Part shown: positions 47,863-57,390 of the stretch, piece by piece
Layout of the letters: every line of letters starts with the position of its first letter
How positions within the stretch are numbered: the stretch's first letter is position 1
Assembly: GCF_007860175.1 (NCBI RefSeq)
Contig: NZ_SJPX01000003.1
Span: 1,003,380 to 1,067,379 of the forward strand
From: Rubripirellula reticaptiva
GTDB taxonomy: Bacteria; Planctomycetota; Planctomycetia; Pirellulales; Pirellulaceae
Length of the DNA: 64,000 bases
Direction: 5' to 3'
The notes under the pieces: generated by a model
What the model was told of the DNA's origin: nothing
Databases searched by the model: none
Seen by the model: only the letters and a program-made list of their open reading frames with translations
Made by a program: the position numbers and the translations under genes

Positions 47863-49905
47863 ATGCAGTTCCGCCAATCCCGTTCTGTTTTACCTGCGGT
47901 GGTTATTGCCGCTATCGTCGCGTGCTGTTCGAACAATGTTCAATCGCAATCGCCGCCTACCAACGTGTTGGTCATCATGGTGGATGATCTAGGGTTTTCT
48001 GATATTGGGTGTTATGGCGGCGAAATCGAGACTCCCAACTTGGATCGATTGGCCGAAAATGGACTGCGATTTAGCCAGTTCTATAACACGGCAAAGTGCC
48101 ATTCGTCGCGAGTTTCGTTGTTGACGGGCCAGTACTGCGAAGCGGCAGGAAACGAGTCTCTGAAGCATGCGGTTACGAGCGCCGAAGTTCTATCTAAGGC
48201 CGGCTACTCGACTCTGATGACGGGCAAGTGGCACCTTGATCGTGAGCCAACGGATGTTGGATTCGATCGATATTTTGGCCATCTCAGTGGAGCGTGCAAT
48301 TACTTTTTGGGTGACAACACGTTTCGGCTTGACGGTGAAAAGTTTGATGTTCCCCAAGAAGGTTTCTACACGACGGTTGCTGATGTCGACTATGCAATTG
48401 ATTTCTTAAGTGACGCTCGCGAGGAAAGTCAACCTTGGTATCTGTATGTTGCCTTCAACGCACCTCACGCACCGCTGCAAGCACTGCCAGAGGATTACGC
48501 CAAGTACGAGGGCGTTTATGATGCTGGCTGGGATCAGGCTCGCGAGAAACGAGTGGCAAAGCAAATTGAACTCGGTCTGCTCGACGGTGTTGATCAGCCG
48601 AGTCCGCGTCCCGAGCACGTGCCGGCGTGGGATTCGCTTTCCGATGTACGTCGCGATTTTGAAACCAAGCGAATGCGAACGCTAGCCGCAATGATCGACC
48701 GGGTTGACCAGGAGATCGGCCGGTTGATGTCAGATTTGGAAGCGGCTGGCGAATTGGAAAATACGTTGATCTGGTTCGTCGCTGATAACGGTGCCTGCCC
48801 TTATGATCGCGTCAGCAACCATGTCGACAAGGATCCGACCGACGGATCGGTCAGTTGGTCAGACTCGACAGGTTGGGCATGGGCTAGGAACAGTCCATTT
48901 CGATACTACAAGCAAAACCAGTACGAAGGCGGCATCAGTACGCCAGCGATCGTTCACTGGCCAGCTGGCTTGAAAACCGACCCGGGGGCCATCCATCGTC
49001 AGCCCGCGCACCTGATTGACGTTATGCCGACGCTTGCAGAAGTTGCCGGGGCCGATATCCCTGGTGCGTTCGCCGACCGCGAACTGCGCCCGGTATCAGG
49101 TCAATCATTGAGGCCGATCTTTGACGGCGGAGAAATCGAGCGAGCCGAACCGCTGCACTTTAAGTTTGCAACCGATCGCGGCATCCGTGACGGCGACTGG
49201 AAAGCGGTCAGTTTTCGTGGTGAGCAGTGGGAACTCTACAACATCAGCAACGACCGAATTGAGATGATTGATTTGGCGACCGAAGAACCCGAACGTTTAG
49301 CAGCACTAGTCGAAACTTGGACTGCGATGGGGCGAGAGGTGTTGCACGCAGCAGATCGATCACTCGTTCCAGCCAAGGAAGCGAAGTTGCCACACCTGAA
49401 CCCCGAGTGGACTAACTTTGAAAAAGATCCGGGTGGTGACGGACGAATTCGAAGCAAGGCAAAGAAGACAGCCGCAACGAAGCCGAAACAAACGGAGTCT
49501 GAGAAGCCGAAGAAGGTTCGTGCTCGAAAGAATACTCAGCTAAAGATCGAAGACGGAACGCTGCTAATGACCTTTACCGGCGATGATCCAGGTCTGGCGT
49601 TTGATGCTTTCGACCCAGCCATTGCAAGTGGCCCGTATCAGCTGCAGTTTCGTTTGTTTAGTGCGGCCAAGGGTGACGGCGAGTTGTTCTTTACGACGGA
49701 CGAAGAAACGAGTCTGCCCAACGGAACTCGCATTGAATTCCCTGTGGATTCAGACCGAAAGTGGCATGACTATACGATCAGCATTCCAACCGAAGCACGG
49801 ATGCACCAACTGCGATTGGACGTTAGCGACGGCGTCGGCGAAGCCAAGATCGAGCAGCTTCGAGTAACTGATGCGACTGGAAAAACCTTGATTGATCTTC
49901 CCTAG
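47863..49905 (+). CDS. Sulfatase with C-terminal ligand-binding-like domain
   Basis: 680 residues. ATG at 47863 is preceded by GAAGGA at eight bases. The N-terminus has IVACC, a possible lipobox. Metal-binding D41/D42 are in VIMVDDLG. The formylglycine motif is CHSSR (79-83), another C-X-(non-Pro)-X-R variant. The catalytic part ends near 520, then a Lys-rich linker (about 540-570) leads to a beta-rich domain resembling carbohydrate-binding modules. Sugar binding is inference. Confidence 0.88.
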   Translation: MQFRQSRSVLPAVVIAAIVACCSNNVQSQSPPTNVLVIMVDDLGFSDIGCYGGEIETPNLDRLAENGLRFSQFYNTAKCHSSRVSLLTGQYCEAAGNESLKHAVTSAEVLSKAGYSTLMTGKWHLDREPTDVGFDRYFGHLSGACNYFLGDNTFRLDGEKFDVPQEGFYTTVADVDYAIDFLSDAREESQPWYLYVAFNAPHAPLQALPEDYAKYEGVYDAGWDQAREKRVAKQIELGLLDGVDQPSPRPEHVPAWDSLSDVRRDFETKRMRTLAAMIDRVDQEIGRLMSDLEAAGELENTLIWFVADNGACPYDRVSNHVDKDPTDGSVSWSDSTGWAWARNSPFRYYKQNQYEGGISTPAIVHWPAGLKTDPGAIHRQPAHLIDVMPTLAEVAGADIPGAFADRELRPVSGQSLRPIFDGGEIERAEPLHFKFATDRGIRDGDWKAVSFRGEQWELYNISNDRIEMIDLATEEPERLAALVETWTAMGREVLHAADRSLVPAKEAKLPHLNPEWTNFEKDPGGDGRIRSKAKKTAATKPKQTESEKPKKVRARKNTQLKIEDGTLLMTFTGDDPGLAFDAFDPAIASGPYQLQFRLFSAAKGDGELFFTTDEETSLPNGTRIEFPVDSDRKWHDYTISIPTEARMHQLRLDVSDGVGEAKIEQLRVTDATGKTLIDLP

Positions 49906-49940
49906 TCGCAGGGCCGAATCCGACCGACCATTTCAAACTG

Positions 49941-49956
49941 GCCGGTGAGAACCGGC
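49941..49956. other. Hairpin between convergent genes
   Basis: GCCGGT-GAGA-ACCGGC, perfect 6-bp stem with tetraloop, midway between the convergent sulfatase and DUF1552 genes. No U-tract. Confidence 0.5.
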
Positions 49957-49976
49957 ATGACGTTCTGCAGCCGACG

Positions 49977-51329
49977 CTATGCTAGTGGGAATTGACTGGT
50001 GCTGTCGCCGAACTCGTCTTTGGCGACACCCATCCGATTGATCAATTCCAAGTGCAGGTTCGCCATCGGCGTCGACGCAGCTAGACGCTGATGGGTGCCG
50101 TTTTTGATTCCCTTGGCTCCGCCGCCGGCAAAGATGATCGGCAGATCGTCGTGGTTGTGACGGTCGCCATCGCACAATCCGCTGCCGTAGACCAGCAGTG
50201 TGTTGTCCAGCAAAGTGGTTTGGTTGCCAAACTGATGCGATTTCATGGTGGCCAACAAGTAGGCCAGTTGTTCACAGTAGAACGTGTCGATCTTGGCGAT
50301 CTTTTCGAGCCGTTCTTCGTCTTTCTTGTGGTGCGATAGGTCGTGGTGTCCGTCGCCAATTTCGATTTCCTTGAACGAGCGGTTGCTGCCGTCGTGTGCC
50401 AGCATCAACGTTGAAACTCGCGTCGTGTTGCTGGCGAGTGCAAGTGCCATCACATCCATCATCAAACGGATGTGTTCCCGATAGCTGTCGGGGATTCCAG
50501 CGGGCGTCGCGTAATCAGGATCCACTGGCATGCCAAACCGTTCGGTCTTCTCAATGCGAGTTTCTATTTCTCGGATGCCCGTCAAATACTCGTCAACCTT
50601 GCGACGATCATCCGAGCCCAAACTACGATTGAGGAATTCGGCTTCATCGCGAAGGAAGTCAATCACGGACTCTTGCTTCGTTTGACGGCGGGCGAAGTTG
50701 GCTGCTCGCTCGCCGTGAGAGCCCTCGCCGAATAGCCGTTCGAAAACTAGGCGAGGATTCGATTCAGGTGCGACCGGCGTCTGTTCGTCGGCCCATGCCA
50801 GGTTGTATTGGTAGGCACACGAATAGCCCGAGTCGCATTCGCCGCTGGTCCGTACACCGTCACAAGAGAGTTCCAGAGACGGCAGACGTGTTTGCGATCC
50901 AATTTGCTGGGCGACCAACTGGTCCGCCGAGACGCCGACGTGGATGTCAGCGCCGGATGTCTTGTGGGGACGCGCGGCGGTCAAGAAAGATGCATGGGCG
51001 CGGGCGTGGTCGCCGGCACCGTCGTTGTGAATGTAGGCTTCGCGATGTTCCAAGCCTGTGATGAATCGCATCGAATCACGGAATGGCTCTAGCGACTTAG
51101 TCGATCGATTGAATGTAAAGTCTGCGCCTTCGCCTTCGGGCCGCCAGTGCTTCATGTTGACCCCGTTGGGCACGTAGACATAGCACAACCGAGTCGCTTC
51201 GGCGGCAGCTTCGGTCTCGGCTGCTGCACGAGCGGATCCGGCCAGGCTAGGCAGCATCGGCAGTGCCAACGACAGACCCGATGCTCGCAAAAAACGGCGA
51301 CGTGTTAGTGAAGTCGATGTGGGATTCAT
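49977..51329 (-). CDS. DUF1552 (HXXSHH) protein, second copy
   Basis: 450 residues. Tat-type start (SLTRRRFLRASGLSLALPML). The family motif is exact: HDLSHH at 329-334. Similar layout to the copy at 31295-32641. Transcribed 41 bp after the DUF1592 gene upstream, so the pair is an operon. Convergent with the sulfatase. Function unproven. Confidence 0.92.
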   Translation of the reverse strand: MNPTSTSLTRRRFLRASGLSLALPMLPSLAGSARAAAETEAAAEATRLCYVYVPNGVNMKHWRPEGEGADFTFNRSTKSLEPFRDSMRFITGLEHREAYIHNDGAGDHARAHASFLTAARPHKTSGADIHVGVSADQLVAQQIGSQTRLPSLELSCDGVRTSGECDSGYSCAYQYNLAWADEQTPVAPESNPRLVFERLFGEGSHGERAANFARRQTKQESVIDFLRDEAEFLNRSLGSDDRRKVDEYLTGIREIETRIEKTERFGMPVDPDYATPAGIPDSYREHIRLMMDVMALALASNTTRVSTLMLAHDGSNRSFKEIEIGDGHHDLSHHKKDEERLEKIAKIDTFYCEQLAYLLATMKSHQFGNQTTLLDNTLLVYGSGLCDGDRHNHDDLPIIFAGGGAKGIKNGTHQRLAASTPMANLHLELINRMGVAKDEFGDSTSQFPLA

Positions 51330-51370
51330 GGTTGGACTCGTGAAAGGACGACGTTGAGGGATCGCTCGGA

Positions 51371-53881
51371 TCAGTCGGCGGAAATTAGCGCCACTGAATC
51401 GCTTTTCGGTTGATGGGTAAAGGGAACGCTACGGATGATCGACTCGATCAGAGTTTGCATTTGACCATCATCCGCTTTCAGTTTGGCAACAATTTGATCG
51501 ACGGTCGTGGCATCACCAAACGTCAGGCCGCGACCGAGTGCAAACACAAGCATCTTTTCGGTCAGACAGCGATAAAAGTCCTCTCGCCGATCGTTGGCAA
51601 GCACGTCAGCAAGTTCGACTACGGAACTGAATTTCTCGCCGGTCATCAATACGCCAGTTGGGTCGATCTCCTTGTCGGGTTCGGCTTCCCGGCCGCGTCG
51701 TCCTGGCAAGCCAAGCTCCATCTCGCGGTACTGGCCGATCGCATTATAGTTTTCCAGTGCCAACCCCAGCGGGTCCATTCGACGGTGGCATGACGCGCAC
51801 ATGGGTTCGCGTCGGTGAAATTCAAGAATCTCGCGCAGCGACGCGTTCTTCATATCGCCACTCTTTGAATCTTCCAGCGCTGGAACGTTCGGCGGTGCAG
51901 GAGGCGCCGGCGTGCCGAGCAAGTTTTCGAGGATGAACAGCCCACGCTTGACCGGACTCGTCCGAGTCGGGTTGCTGGTCACCAGCAACATCGAGCCATG
52001 CGTCAAAATGCCTTTGCGATGACTGTCGGCCGGCAAATCGACTTTACGCATCTGGTCTCCCTTGACCCCGTCGATGCCATAGAACTTTGCCAGCGGTTCA
52101 TTCAGGAAGCTGTAGTTGGCGTTGAGCAGTTCCTCGATCGGACGGTTTTCTTCGATCAAGTAACGAAACAACGTTTCCGTTTCTTGTTTCATCGAATCGC
52201 GAACCTGCCACGAAAAATCTTTTTCGTCGCCGCGATACGCTAACACCCGACGGACATCGATCGACACGCTGGTGACATCACGCGTTTTGAGCCATTGGCC
52301 GACGAAGTTAGAAACACCCGTTCGCATTCGCCATTCGTCTCCAATCATTCGTTTGATTTGAGCGTCAAGCTCCTGACGCAACTTTCCTTCGCCAGCCAAC
52401 CGAAGCAACTCGTCGTCCGGCGGTCCGCCCCATAAAAAGTAGCTCATCCGGGTGGCCAGAGCGTAATCGTCGATCGGGTCGCCAAGTGCCGAGACCGGTG
52501 TGTTAGGAGGGATCGATGTGAGTTGGTTCGGCGAGATTGAATTTTCGATTCGGAACAAGAATCGAGGAGAAGCCAGAATCAGTTTCAATGAGGCGGCCAA
52601 GCCGTGTTCATAACCACTATCGGGAGCAGTGCGAGTTTCGCGTGCAATCGCGACTAGCCGATCGAGCGAACGGTCGTCGATAGGCCGGCGAAACGCCCGC
52701 AATGCAAAGCGTTCTAGCACCACGCGGCTCATTTGATCCAGTACTTCTTCGTCCGCGTCGATCGGCGGCGGTCCACCGACCAAAATTTTACTGCCCTTAC
52801 GGTACTCTCGTTCGTCAGCGTTGAGCGGGCCGACCACGTTCGCGTTCGAGATTCGGAAACTGTACGAAGCGTCCTCCGCCTCGGGAAGTGTCTTGGCGTC
52901 GGCGTCGCGAGGCAGCGGTTTAAAGCGAATGCTCACGTGCAAAGGCTTGTCGGTGACCGTGACCTTGCCACGAAGATCGCCTTTGGTTTCGAAAAAGAAA
53001 CCCGCCTTTGCTTTACCGATCTCAACCGTGTTCTCTTTGTCAACGTGGTGCAGCAAAATCAAGTCGGCGTTTTCACCCGTATTGGTCCATGCACCGTTGA
53101 CTTCCCATCGCACGGCAATTTCGTAGTCGCCCGGTTTTTTAAGAGTTTCCACCAAATGGAAATCTCGCGACTGATCAAACTTGACCGTCTTCGACTGTTC
53201 GCCCTCCGGTGAATCGAGGTGCAAATGGTCGCTCCAGAAACGTTGTTCCGGTGGCGTCGCTCCTTCCAGTGGGATTGTGTCGTGAATGATCGACTCGGCC
53301 GCCAGCAGGTACTTTTCCAAAACCACAGGCGAAATGTGCAGCACTTCCCCGATCGTGTCGAATCCGTATCCCGTGTCGTCCGCAGGAAAGGCTTCGTTGC
53401 CGTCAAAGTTGACGCCGGTGAGTTGCTGGATAGTTTCGCGGTATTCGGAACGATTCAGACGACGCAGCACAACCTTGCCCGGATCAATGTTGTTGGTATC
53501 GAGCCGGAAGACTTCCTTTTGGATCCAATCAACCCATTCGCGACGCTCGTCCGGTTCCGGTTGGAACTCGTCCGCCGGAGGCATCGTTTCGGCTCGGATG
53601 TTTTTCCAGACCGCTTCCCAACGCTTCATCGTATCGTCGCCGTAGCTGCCATCGGCCAACGCATCAAAACTGAATCCGCCTTCATCGGCACCGTCGCCGT
53701 GGCAACCAAAACAACTGTCTTCGAATCGGTGGCGAAGGGTTTCGATGTCGGTCAACTGTTCGCCGTTAGCCGACTCGATTGCCGGTGCCCCGACGATGAA
53801 CGCCAGGAACATGGTTGCTGGGCAAACCGCAGTTAAAAATGTTCGGGGACGGAAGTTGCGATGTGGATTGGCGGGCATCAT
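51371..53881 (-). CDS. DUF1592-type cytochrome protein, second copy
   Basis: 836 residues with signal peptide. Heme c motif CFGCH at 57-61 near the N-terminus and CASCHRRMDPLGLALENYN near the C-terminus. Domain order as in the copy at 32638-35094. It precedes its DUF1552 partner by 41 bp, whereas the first pair overlaps. Starts with two Met codons; the first was taken. Confidence 0.9.
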   Translation of the reverse strand: MMPANPHRNFRPRTFLTAVCPATMFLAFIVGAPAIESANGEQLTDIETLRHRFEDSCFGCHGDGADEGGFSFDALADGSYGDDTMKRWEAVWKNIRAETMPPADEFQPEPDERREWVDWIQKEVFRLDTNNIDPGKVVLRRLNRSEYRETIQQLTGVNFDGNEAFPADDTGYGFDTIGEVLHISPVVLEKYLLAAESIIHDTIPLEGATPPEQRFWSDHLHLDSPEGEQSKTVKFDQSRDFHLVETLKKPGDYEIAVRWEVNGAWTNTGENADLILLHHVDKENTVEIGKAKAGFFFETKGDLRGKVTVTDKPLHVSIRFKPLPRDADAKTLPEAEDASYSFRISNANVVGPLNADEREYRKGSKILVGGPPPIDADEEVLDQMSRVVLERFALRAFRRPIDDRSLDRLVAIARETRTAPDSGYEHGLAASLKLILASPRFLFRIENSISPNQLTSIPPNTPVSALGDPIDDYALATRMSYFLWGGPPDDELLRLAGEGKLRQELDAQIKRMIGDEWRMRTGVSNFVGQWLKTRDVTSVSIDVRRVLAYRGDEKDFSWQVRDSMKQETETLFRYLIEENRPIEELLNANYSFLNEPLAKFYGIDGVKGDQMRKVDLPADSHRKGILTHGSMLLVTSNPTRTSPVKRGLFILENLLGTPAPPAPPNVPALEDSKSGDMKNASLREILEFHRREPMCASCHRRMDPLGLALENYNAIGQYREMELGLPGRRGREAEPDKEIDPTGVLMTGEKFSSVVELADVLANDRREDFYRCLTEKMLVFALGRGLTFGDATTVDQIVAKLKADDGQMQTLIESIIRSVPFTHQPKSDSVALISAD

Positions 53882-54082
53882 GCGGTGGTATTCGGTAGAG
53901 GCGGGGACGCAGAGCAGAGTCGATCGCTGTGCGTGTCGAAGATTGTACGCTGCTGGCTACAAAACTGCTCTCGCTATCGCAGGGGGATGAAACGAATGGT
54001 CAAAGCGCACTCACAACGATGACACTAGACTCGATGGCAAATCGAAGTGATGACACTGTTCCTTTTTGCTGTTTCGCGTCTC

Positions 54083-54140
54083 GATCGTGAAACCGGCGTG
54101 TTTTGCCGTGTTTTGCGATGGATTCTGAGATTGTGAAACC
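54083..54140. repeat. Upstream direct repeats near sigma-54 promoter
   Basis: CGTGTTTTGC occurs twice head-to-tail (54097-54106, 54107-54116). GATCGTGAAACC at 54083 and GATTGTGAAACC at 54129 match 11 of 12. All lie just before the -24 element, a plausible site for an activator. Confidence 0.6.
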
Positions 54141-54143
54141 CGT

Positions 54144-54159
54144 TGGCACGTTGGATGCA
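54144..54159 (+). promoter_or_regulatory. Sigma-54 promoter of histidine-rich gene
   Basis: TGGCACGTTGGATGCA matches TGGCAC-N5-TTGC(A) with one change (ATGC); GG (54145-54146) and GC (54157-54158) are separated by exactly 10 bases. Transcription would start near 54170, about 67 bp before the ATG. Confidence 0.8.
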
Positions 54160-54236
54160 ATTCGTTCCCTGTCAATGTCCGAGTCAGTTCGGATGTTTGG
54201 CTTCCCCCGCACTGGAACAATCTCAGGATCCTAATC

Positions 54237-54878
54237 ATGACACTTCTTAAATCCACCATCGCATCGCTCGCACTGATTTTCGCTTCCGCTACTGGATCAG
54301 CGCAGGCAAACACCTACCACCATATCGACCAGTTGGCGCTGAAGATCGAACGCGAGTCAAAGCAACTTGTCTACGAGACTCGGCTTTACGTTCACACACC
54401 CGAGTACGGTCACTTGGTTTCGGATTCGCGAGAAATGGCGACGTTGGCTCACCACCTGCATGATGTCGCCCACAGTGAAGGCGAGTCGTTTCACTTGGAA
54501 TCCGATTTGGCTCAGTTGGATGCAAAATTCCATCACTTAGAATCGCTGGTCGATGCGATTGAACACCGTGCAGCCTACGGCGACGGTCACATTCACGGTG
54601 GCACCTCGCATGTGAAACGATTGCTCAATTCGATCGAGGACAGTATCCATCACTTGCAAGACGATCTGCGTTCGCTTCGTACGGCAAGCCACCGCGCCCC
54701 GGTCGTTGTTCGTCGCCCCGTCTACGCACCGTCGTACTACCGACAATCGCCGCACGCTGTCCCGGCACCGGTTGTTGTGCCAAGTCATCGTGGTCATTCG
54801 GATCACGGCCATAGTCCGGGTCGACGCACGACGCGAACGATTAGCCTTGGAAACGGACGCTTCTCGTTCAGTTTCTAA
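54237..54878 (+). CDS. Secreted histidine-rich protein
   Basis: 213 residues. Signal peptide MTLLKSTIASLALIFASATG with cleavage near AQA. His is unusually common throughout (over 20 residues), including AHHLHDVAH and GDGHIHGG. The middle is helical; the C-terminus is basic, His/Ser rich and ends SLGNGRFSFSF. No family recognised; metal binding or stress role is possible. ATG follows AGGA by eight bases. A sigma-54 promoter precedes and a terminator follows, so it is monocistronic. Confidence 0.7.
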   Translation: MTLLKSTIASLALIFASATGSAQANTYHHIDQLALKIERESKQLVYETRLYVHTPEYGHLVSDSREMATLAHHLHDVAHSEGESFHLESDLAQLDAKFHHLESLVDAIEHRAAYGDGHIHGGTSHVKRLLNSIEDSIHHLQDDLRSLRTASHRAPVVVRRPVYAPSYYRQSPHAVPAPVVVPSHRGHSDHGHSPGRRTTRTISLGNGRFSFSF

Positions 54879-54925
54879 ACGGTTGCCCGCTCGAGTGTTC
54901 AACAGGACTATGACAGAAAACCTCG

Positions 54926-54971
54926 CCGACGGTTTATCGCTTGCACGAGCGGTTAGCCGTCGGTTTTGTTT
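54926..54971 (+). terminator. Terminator of the histidine-rich gene
   Basis: CCGACGG (54926-54932) pairs with CCGTCGG (54957-54963), with inner pairing CGCT/AGCG in the loop. TTTTGTTTT follows. It is 48 bp past the stop of the histidine-rich gene. Confidence 0.75.
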
Positions 54972-55021
54972 TCAGCGCTTAACCGTGAACGCTCAATACA
55001 TTCGAGACTTGCATCGATCGT

Positions 55022-56425
55022 TCACTTGCCCAACACACGTCTGATTGCCTTCCATCGCACGTTCATTGATCCATGCAGTAGGGCAACCAGGGCGGATAGT
55101 ATTTGAATGTCCTTGTCGGTCCGGGGCCGCAAGTGTGGCATCCATTTGCCGTGTCGCACTGCCGTGACTTTTGCAGTCGTCATCGCCAGCAAGCCTTCCT
55201 CGCCACGGGTCACTCCGAATCCGCTGCTGCCTCGGCCACCAAACGGTACTCTCGGGTCCGCGGTTGGCACGATCACATCGTTGATGGAGACCGATCCAAC
55301 CGAAAGCCGACTTGCGATCGCGACTGCCCCCTTCCGGTTGCCGAAAACAGACGCTGCCAAACGGTACGGACAATCGTTGACGATCCGAACCGCGTCATCA
55401 ATTTTTTCAACACGCATGATTGACGTCACGGGGGCGAACAGGTCGGCCGAAGCGACGGGATGGTGAGGTTCAACGCTGTCTAAGATCGCGGGAGCCATCT
55501 TGCCGGTTTGGCGCAGGAACGTCGCGTCAAATTTATTTGTGACGTCAACACACCCGGACGCGATCGACCGTTCGATGATGTCAGCAACCGTCGATCGCGC
55601 GGATGAATGAACGATTACGTCGCGCCGGGATACTTGTCGTTTGACGAGAGCCGATTTCAGCTGATCAGCAGTCGTTGATTCGGCGATCAGCCGACGTGGT
55701 GCGATGCAGGTGGCGCCCGAGTTGAAATTGAGTGCAAAGTCGATCGCGTCGGCGGCTCGTTCGATGTCGGCGTCAGGCATGACGATCACAGCGTCACAGC
55801 CGCTAAGTTCCATGATCGTGGGCGTTAGCGTTTCAGCGGCTTGTCGCATGACGGCACGCCCCGTCGATGCCGCACCCGTCAGCACGATCAAGTCGACACC
55901 GGCATCGATCACTCGGATCGCTGCATCGGCCGACGAATCAATCTGTATCAGTTCAGTCGTGGGAACCCCGCCGGCATGAAACGCTTGGATCATCCGTTCG
56001 GTCGCCGCTTCGCAGCCGATCGCCGGTTTTACGATGACTCGATTGCCAGCGGCAAGTCCTTGAGCCATCTGAACACCCGTTAGCAGCAACGGATAGTTCC
56101 ACGCTCCGAGAATCAGAACTTTGCCGTGCGGCTGACGGCTGACCGTGCTGTGAACACCCGCTAACCAAACAGGCCGCCCAGCGATGCCGCATTTTCTTGG
56201 CGCCAGTACTTTTGTTCCTCGGCGGCCAATCCACCTCAGCGCTGATGCCAAGGGTAATAATTCCGACGTGATCGTTTCGACAGGATCACGCCGCTGGTCG
56301 GACGTACACAGCCGAATCAATTCCTCTGTCGCATCCGCCATCACAGTCGCCACCCCTGCTACGATTTGGCAACGCTCTTTGATTGACAATGATGACCAAC
56401 AACGTGTTTCGTCGGGATCTGCCAC
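55022..56425 (-). CDS. Aldehyde dehydrogenase family protein
   Basis: 467 residues from GTG at 56425, where AGGAG lies ten bases upstream; longer in-frame starts would overlap the divergent nitroreductase. The catalytic residues E206 (MELSGCD) and C240 (NSGATCIA) and the GAWNYPLLL segment, whose N would stabilise the oxyanion, are present. NAD(P)-dependent aldehyde oxidation; substrate unknown. ELGG reads ELSG, a modest variation. Divergent from a nitroreductase with 67 bp between starts. Confidence 0.88.
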   Translation of the reverse strand: MADPDETRCWSSLSIKERCQIVAGVATVMADATEELIRLCTSDQRRDPVETITSELLPLASALRWIGRRGTKVLAPRKCGIAGRPVWLAGVHSTVSRQPHGKVLILGAWNYPLLLTGVQMAQGLAAGNRVIVKPAIGCEAATERMIQAFHAGGVPTTELIQIDSSADAAIRVIDAGVDLIVLTGAASTGRAVMRQAAETLTPTIMELSGCDAVIVMPDADIERAADAIDFALNFNSGATCIAPRRLIAESTTADQLKSALVKRQVSRRDVIVHSSARSTVADIIERSIASGCVDVTNKFDATFLRQTGKMAPAILDSVEPHHPVASADLFAPVTSIMRVEKIDDAVRIVNDCPYRLAASVFGNRKGAVAIASRLSVGSVSINDVIVPTADPRVPFGGRGSSGFGVTRGEEGLLAMTTAKVTAVRHGKWMPHLRPRTDKDIQILSALVALLHGSMNVRWKAIRRVLGK

Positions 56426-56492
56426 GAAATTCAGTCTCCTTTTTATTGAGCGAACGTCCTCGAAACTTTCCAACCTTCGCGAGCTTGTATCG

Positions 56493-57107
56493 ATGTCCAT
56501 CAACCCGACTGAATTTCCAGTCATTGAATCCATCCAAAAACGCTGGAGCCCGTATCGCTTCGACGCCAGTCCGATCGACGATTCTAAAATTCTGTGTTGC
56601 CTGGAAGCAGCCCGGTGGGCGGCCAGCAGTTTTAACGATCAACCTTGGTCGTGGATCTTGGCGAAGCGTCAAGATACCGAAGCATTCAAGAAAATGGTCG
56701 GCTGCTTGTTGGAAGCCAATCAAGGCTGGGCCGCAAAGGCCAGCGTGATCATGGTTTCAGTGATTCGGACGACGTTCCAGTACAACGGTAAACCGAACCG
56801 CGTCGCCTTGCACGACCTCGGGCAAGCGTCGGCACATCTTGCTCTGCAAGCAACTGAATTGGGGCTTCAAGTTCACCAGATGGCAGGGTTGAATCTAAGT
56901 GCAACACGCTTGGCGTACAATATTCCCGAAGGCTACCAGCCGGAAACCGCGATCGCGATCGGCAATCCCGATACCAGTGAACCGGCAAGCGAAGCTGAAG
57001 TCGAGTTGCAAAAACGCGAGCTCGGGCCGCGGAAACGTCGATCGCTTGCCGAGCAAGTGTTTGAAGGAACCTGGTCGGTAAAAGCCAGTTTTGTGCCGCC
57101 ATCCTAG
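56493..57107 (+). CDS. Nitroreductase family protein
   Basis: 204 residues from ATG at 56493. The FMN-binding nitroreductase pattern SPYRFDASPIDDSKILCCLEAARWAASSFNDQPW is recognisable at the N-terminus. Probably uses FMN and NAD(P)H to reduce nitro or quinone-like compounds; physiological substrate unknown. A longer N-terminus in frame would overlap the aldehyde dehydrogenase gene and is rejected. Confidence 0.85.
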   Translation: MSINPTEFPVIESIQKRWSPYRFDASPIDDSKILCCLEAARWAASSFNDQPWSWILAKRQDTEAFKKMVGCLLEANQGWAAKASVIMVSVIRTTFQYNGKPNRVALHDLGQASAHLALQATELGLQVHQMAGLNLSATRLAYNIPEGYQPETAIAIGNPDTSEPASEAEVELQKRELGPRKRRSLAEQVFEGTWSVKASFVPPS

Positions 57108-57390
57108 GAGCTACGATCGGCGAGTTTTGAGCGTCTGGGGCTTTCACCAAAATGTTTCTTGGCGAGTCCGCCAGCATCCCTGCTCTCAGGTCGTTAAACT
57201 GTTTTTTCGTTAAACTGTGCGGATCAAACGCGTTTTGCTAAGCTGGAAGTCAGAAAGAACGTGATGAAGGTTGCTGCGGGATTCACCAACTGAGCCCGCG
57301 TTCGTATTCGAGTGCATGTTTGTTTAAATGGTTGATCGTTTGAATCGTCGGCGAACCCGCGTCCATTCCCTTTGTTTGAGTCAATAGCCG
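57108..57390. other. Upstream region of PP2C gene with 12-bp direct repeat
   Basis: 283 bp gap. TCGTTAAACTGT occurs at 57191-57202 and 57207-57218, spaced 16 bp start to start, a typical layout for regulator half-sites on one helix face. No promoter hexamers assigned. The core CGTTAAACT also appears at 9918-9926 upstream of the TPR/peptidase gene. Confidence 0.5.
57191..57218. repeat. 12-bp direct repeat
   Basis: Two exact copies of TCGTTAAACTGT with a TTTT spacer, about 190 bp upstream of the PP2C gene start. Candidate operator. Confidence 0.65.

Larger units (their letters stand above)
53882..54236. promoter_or_regulatory. Promoter region of the histidine-rich gene
   Basis: 355 bp without a gene. 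It holds tandem CGTGTTTTGC (54097-54116), a near repeat GAT(C/T)GTGAAACC (54083-54094, 54129-54140) and the sigma-54 promoter (separate entry). Confidence 0.6.

Noticed and set aside
56426-56533. Longer aldehyde dehydrogenase N-terminus
   Set aside because: It would overlap the divergent nitroreductase start; GTG at 56425 has an AGGAG site and leaves room for promoters.
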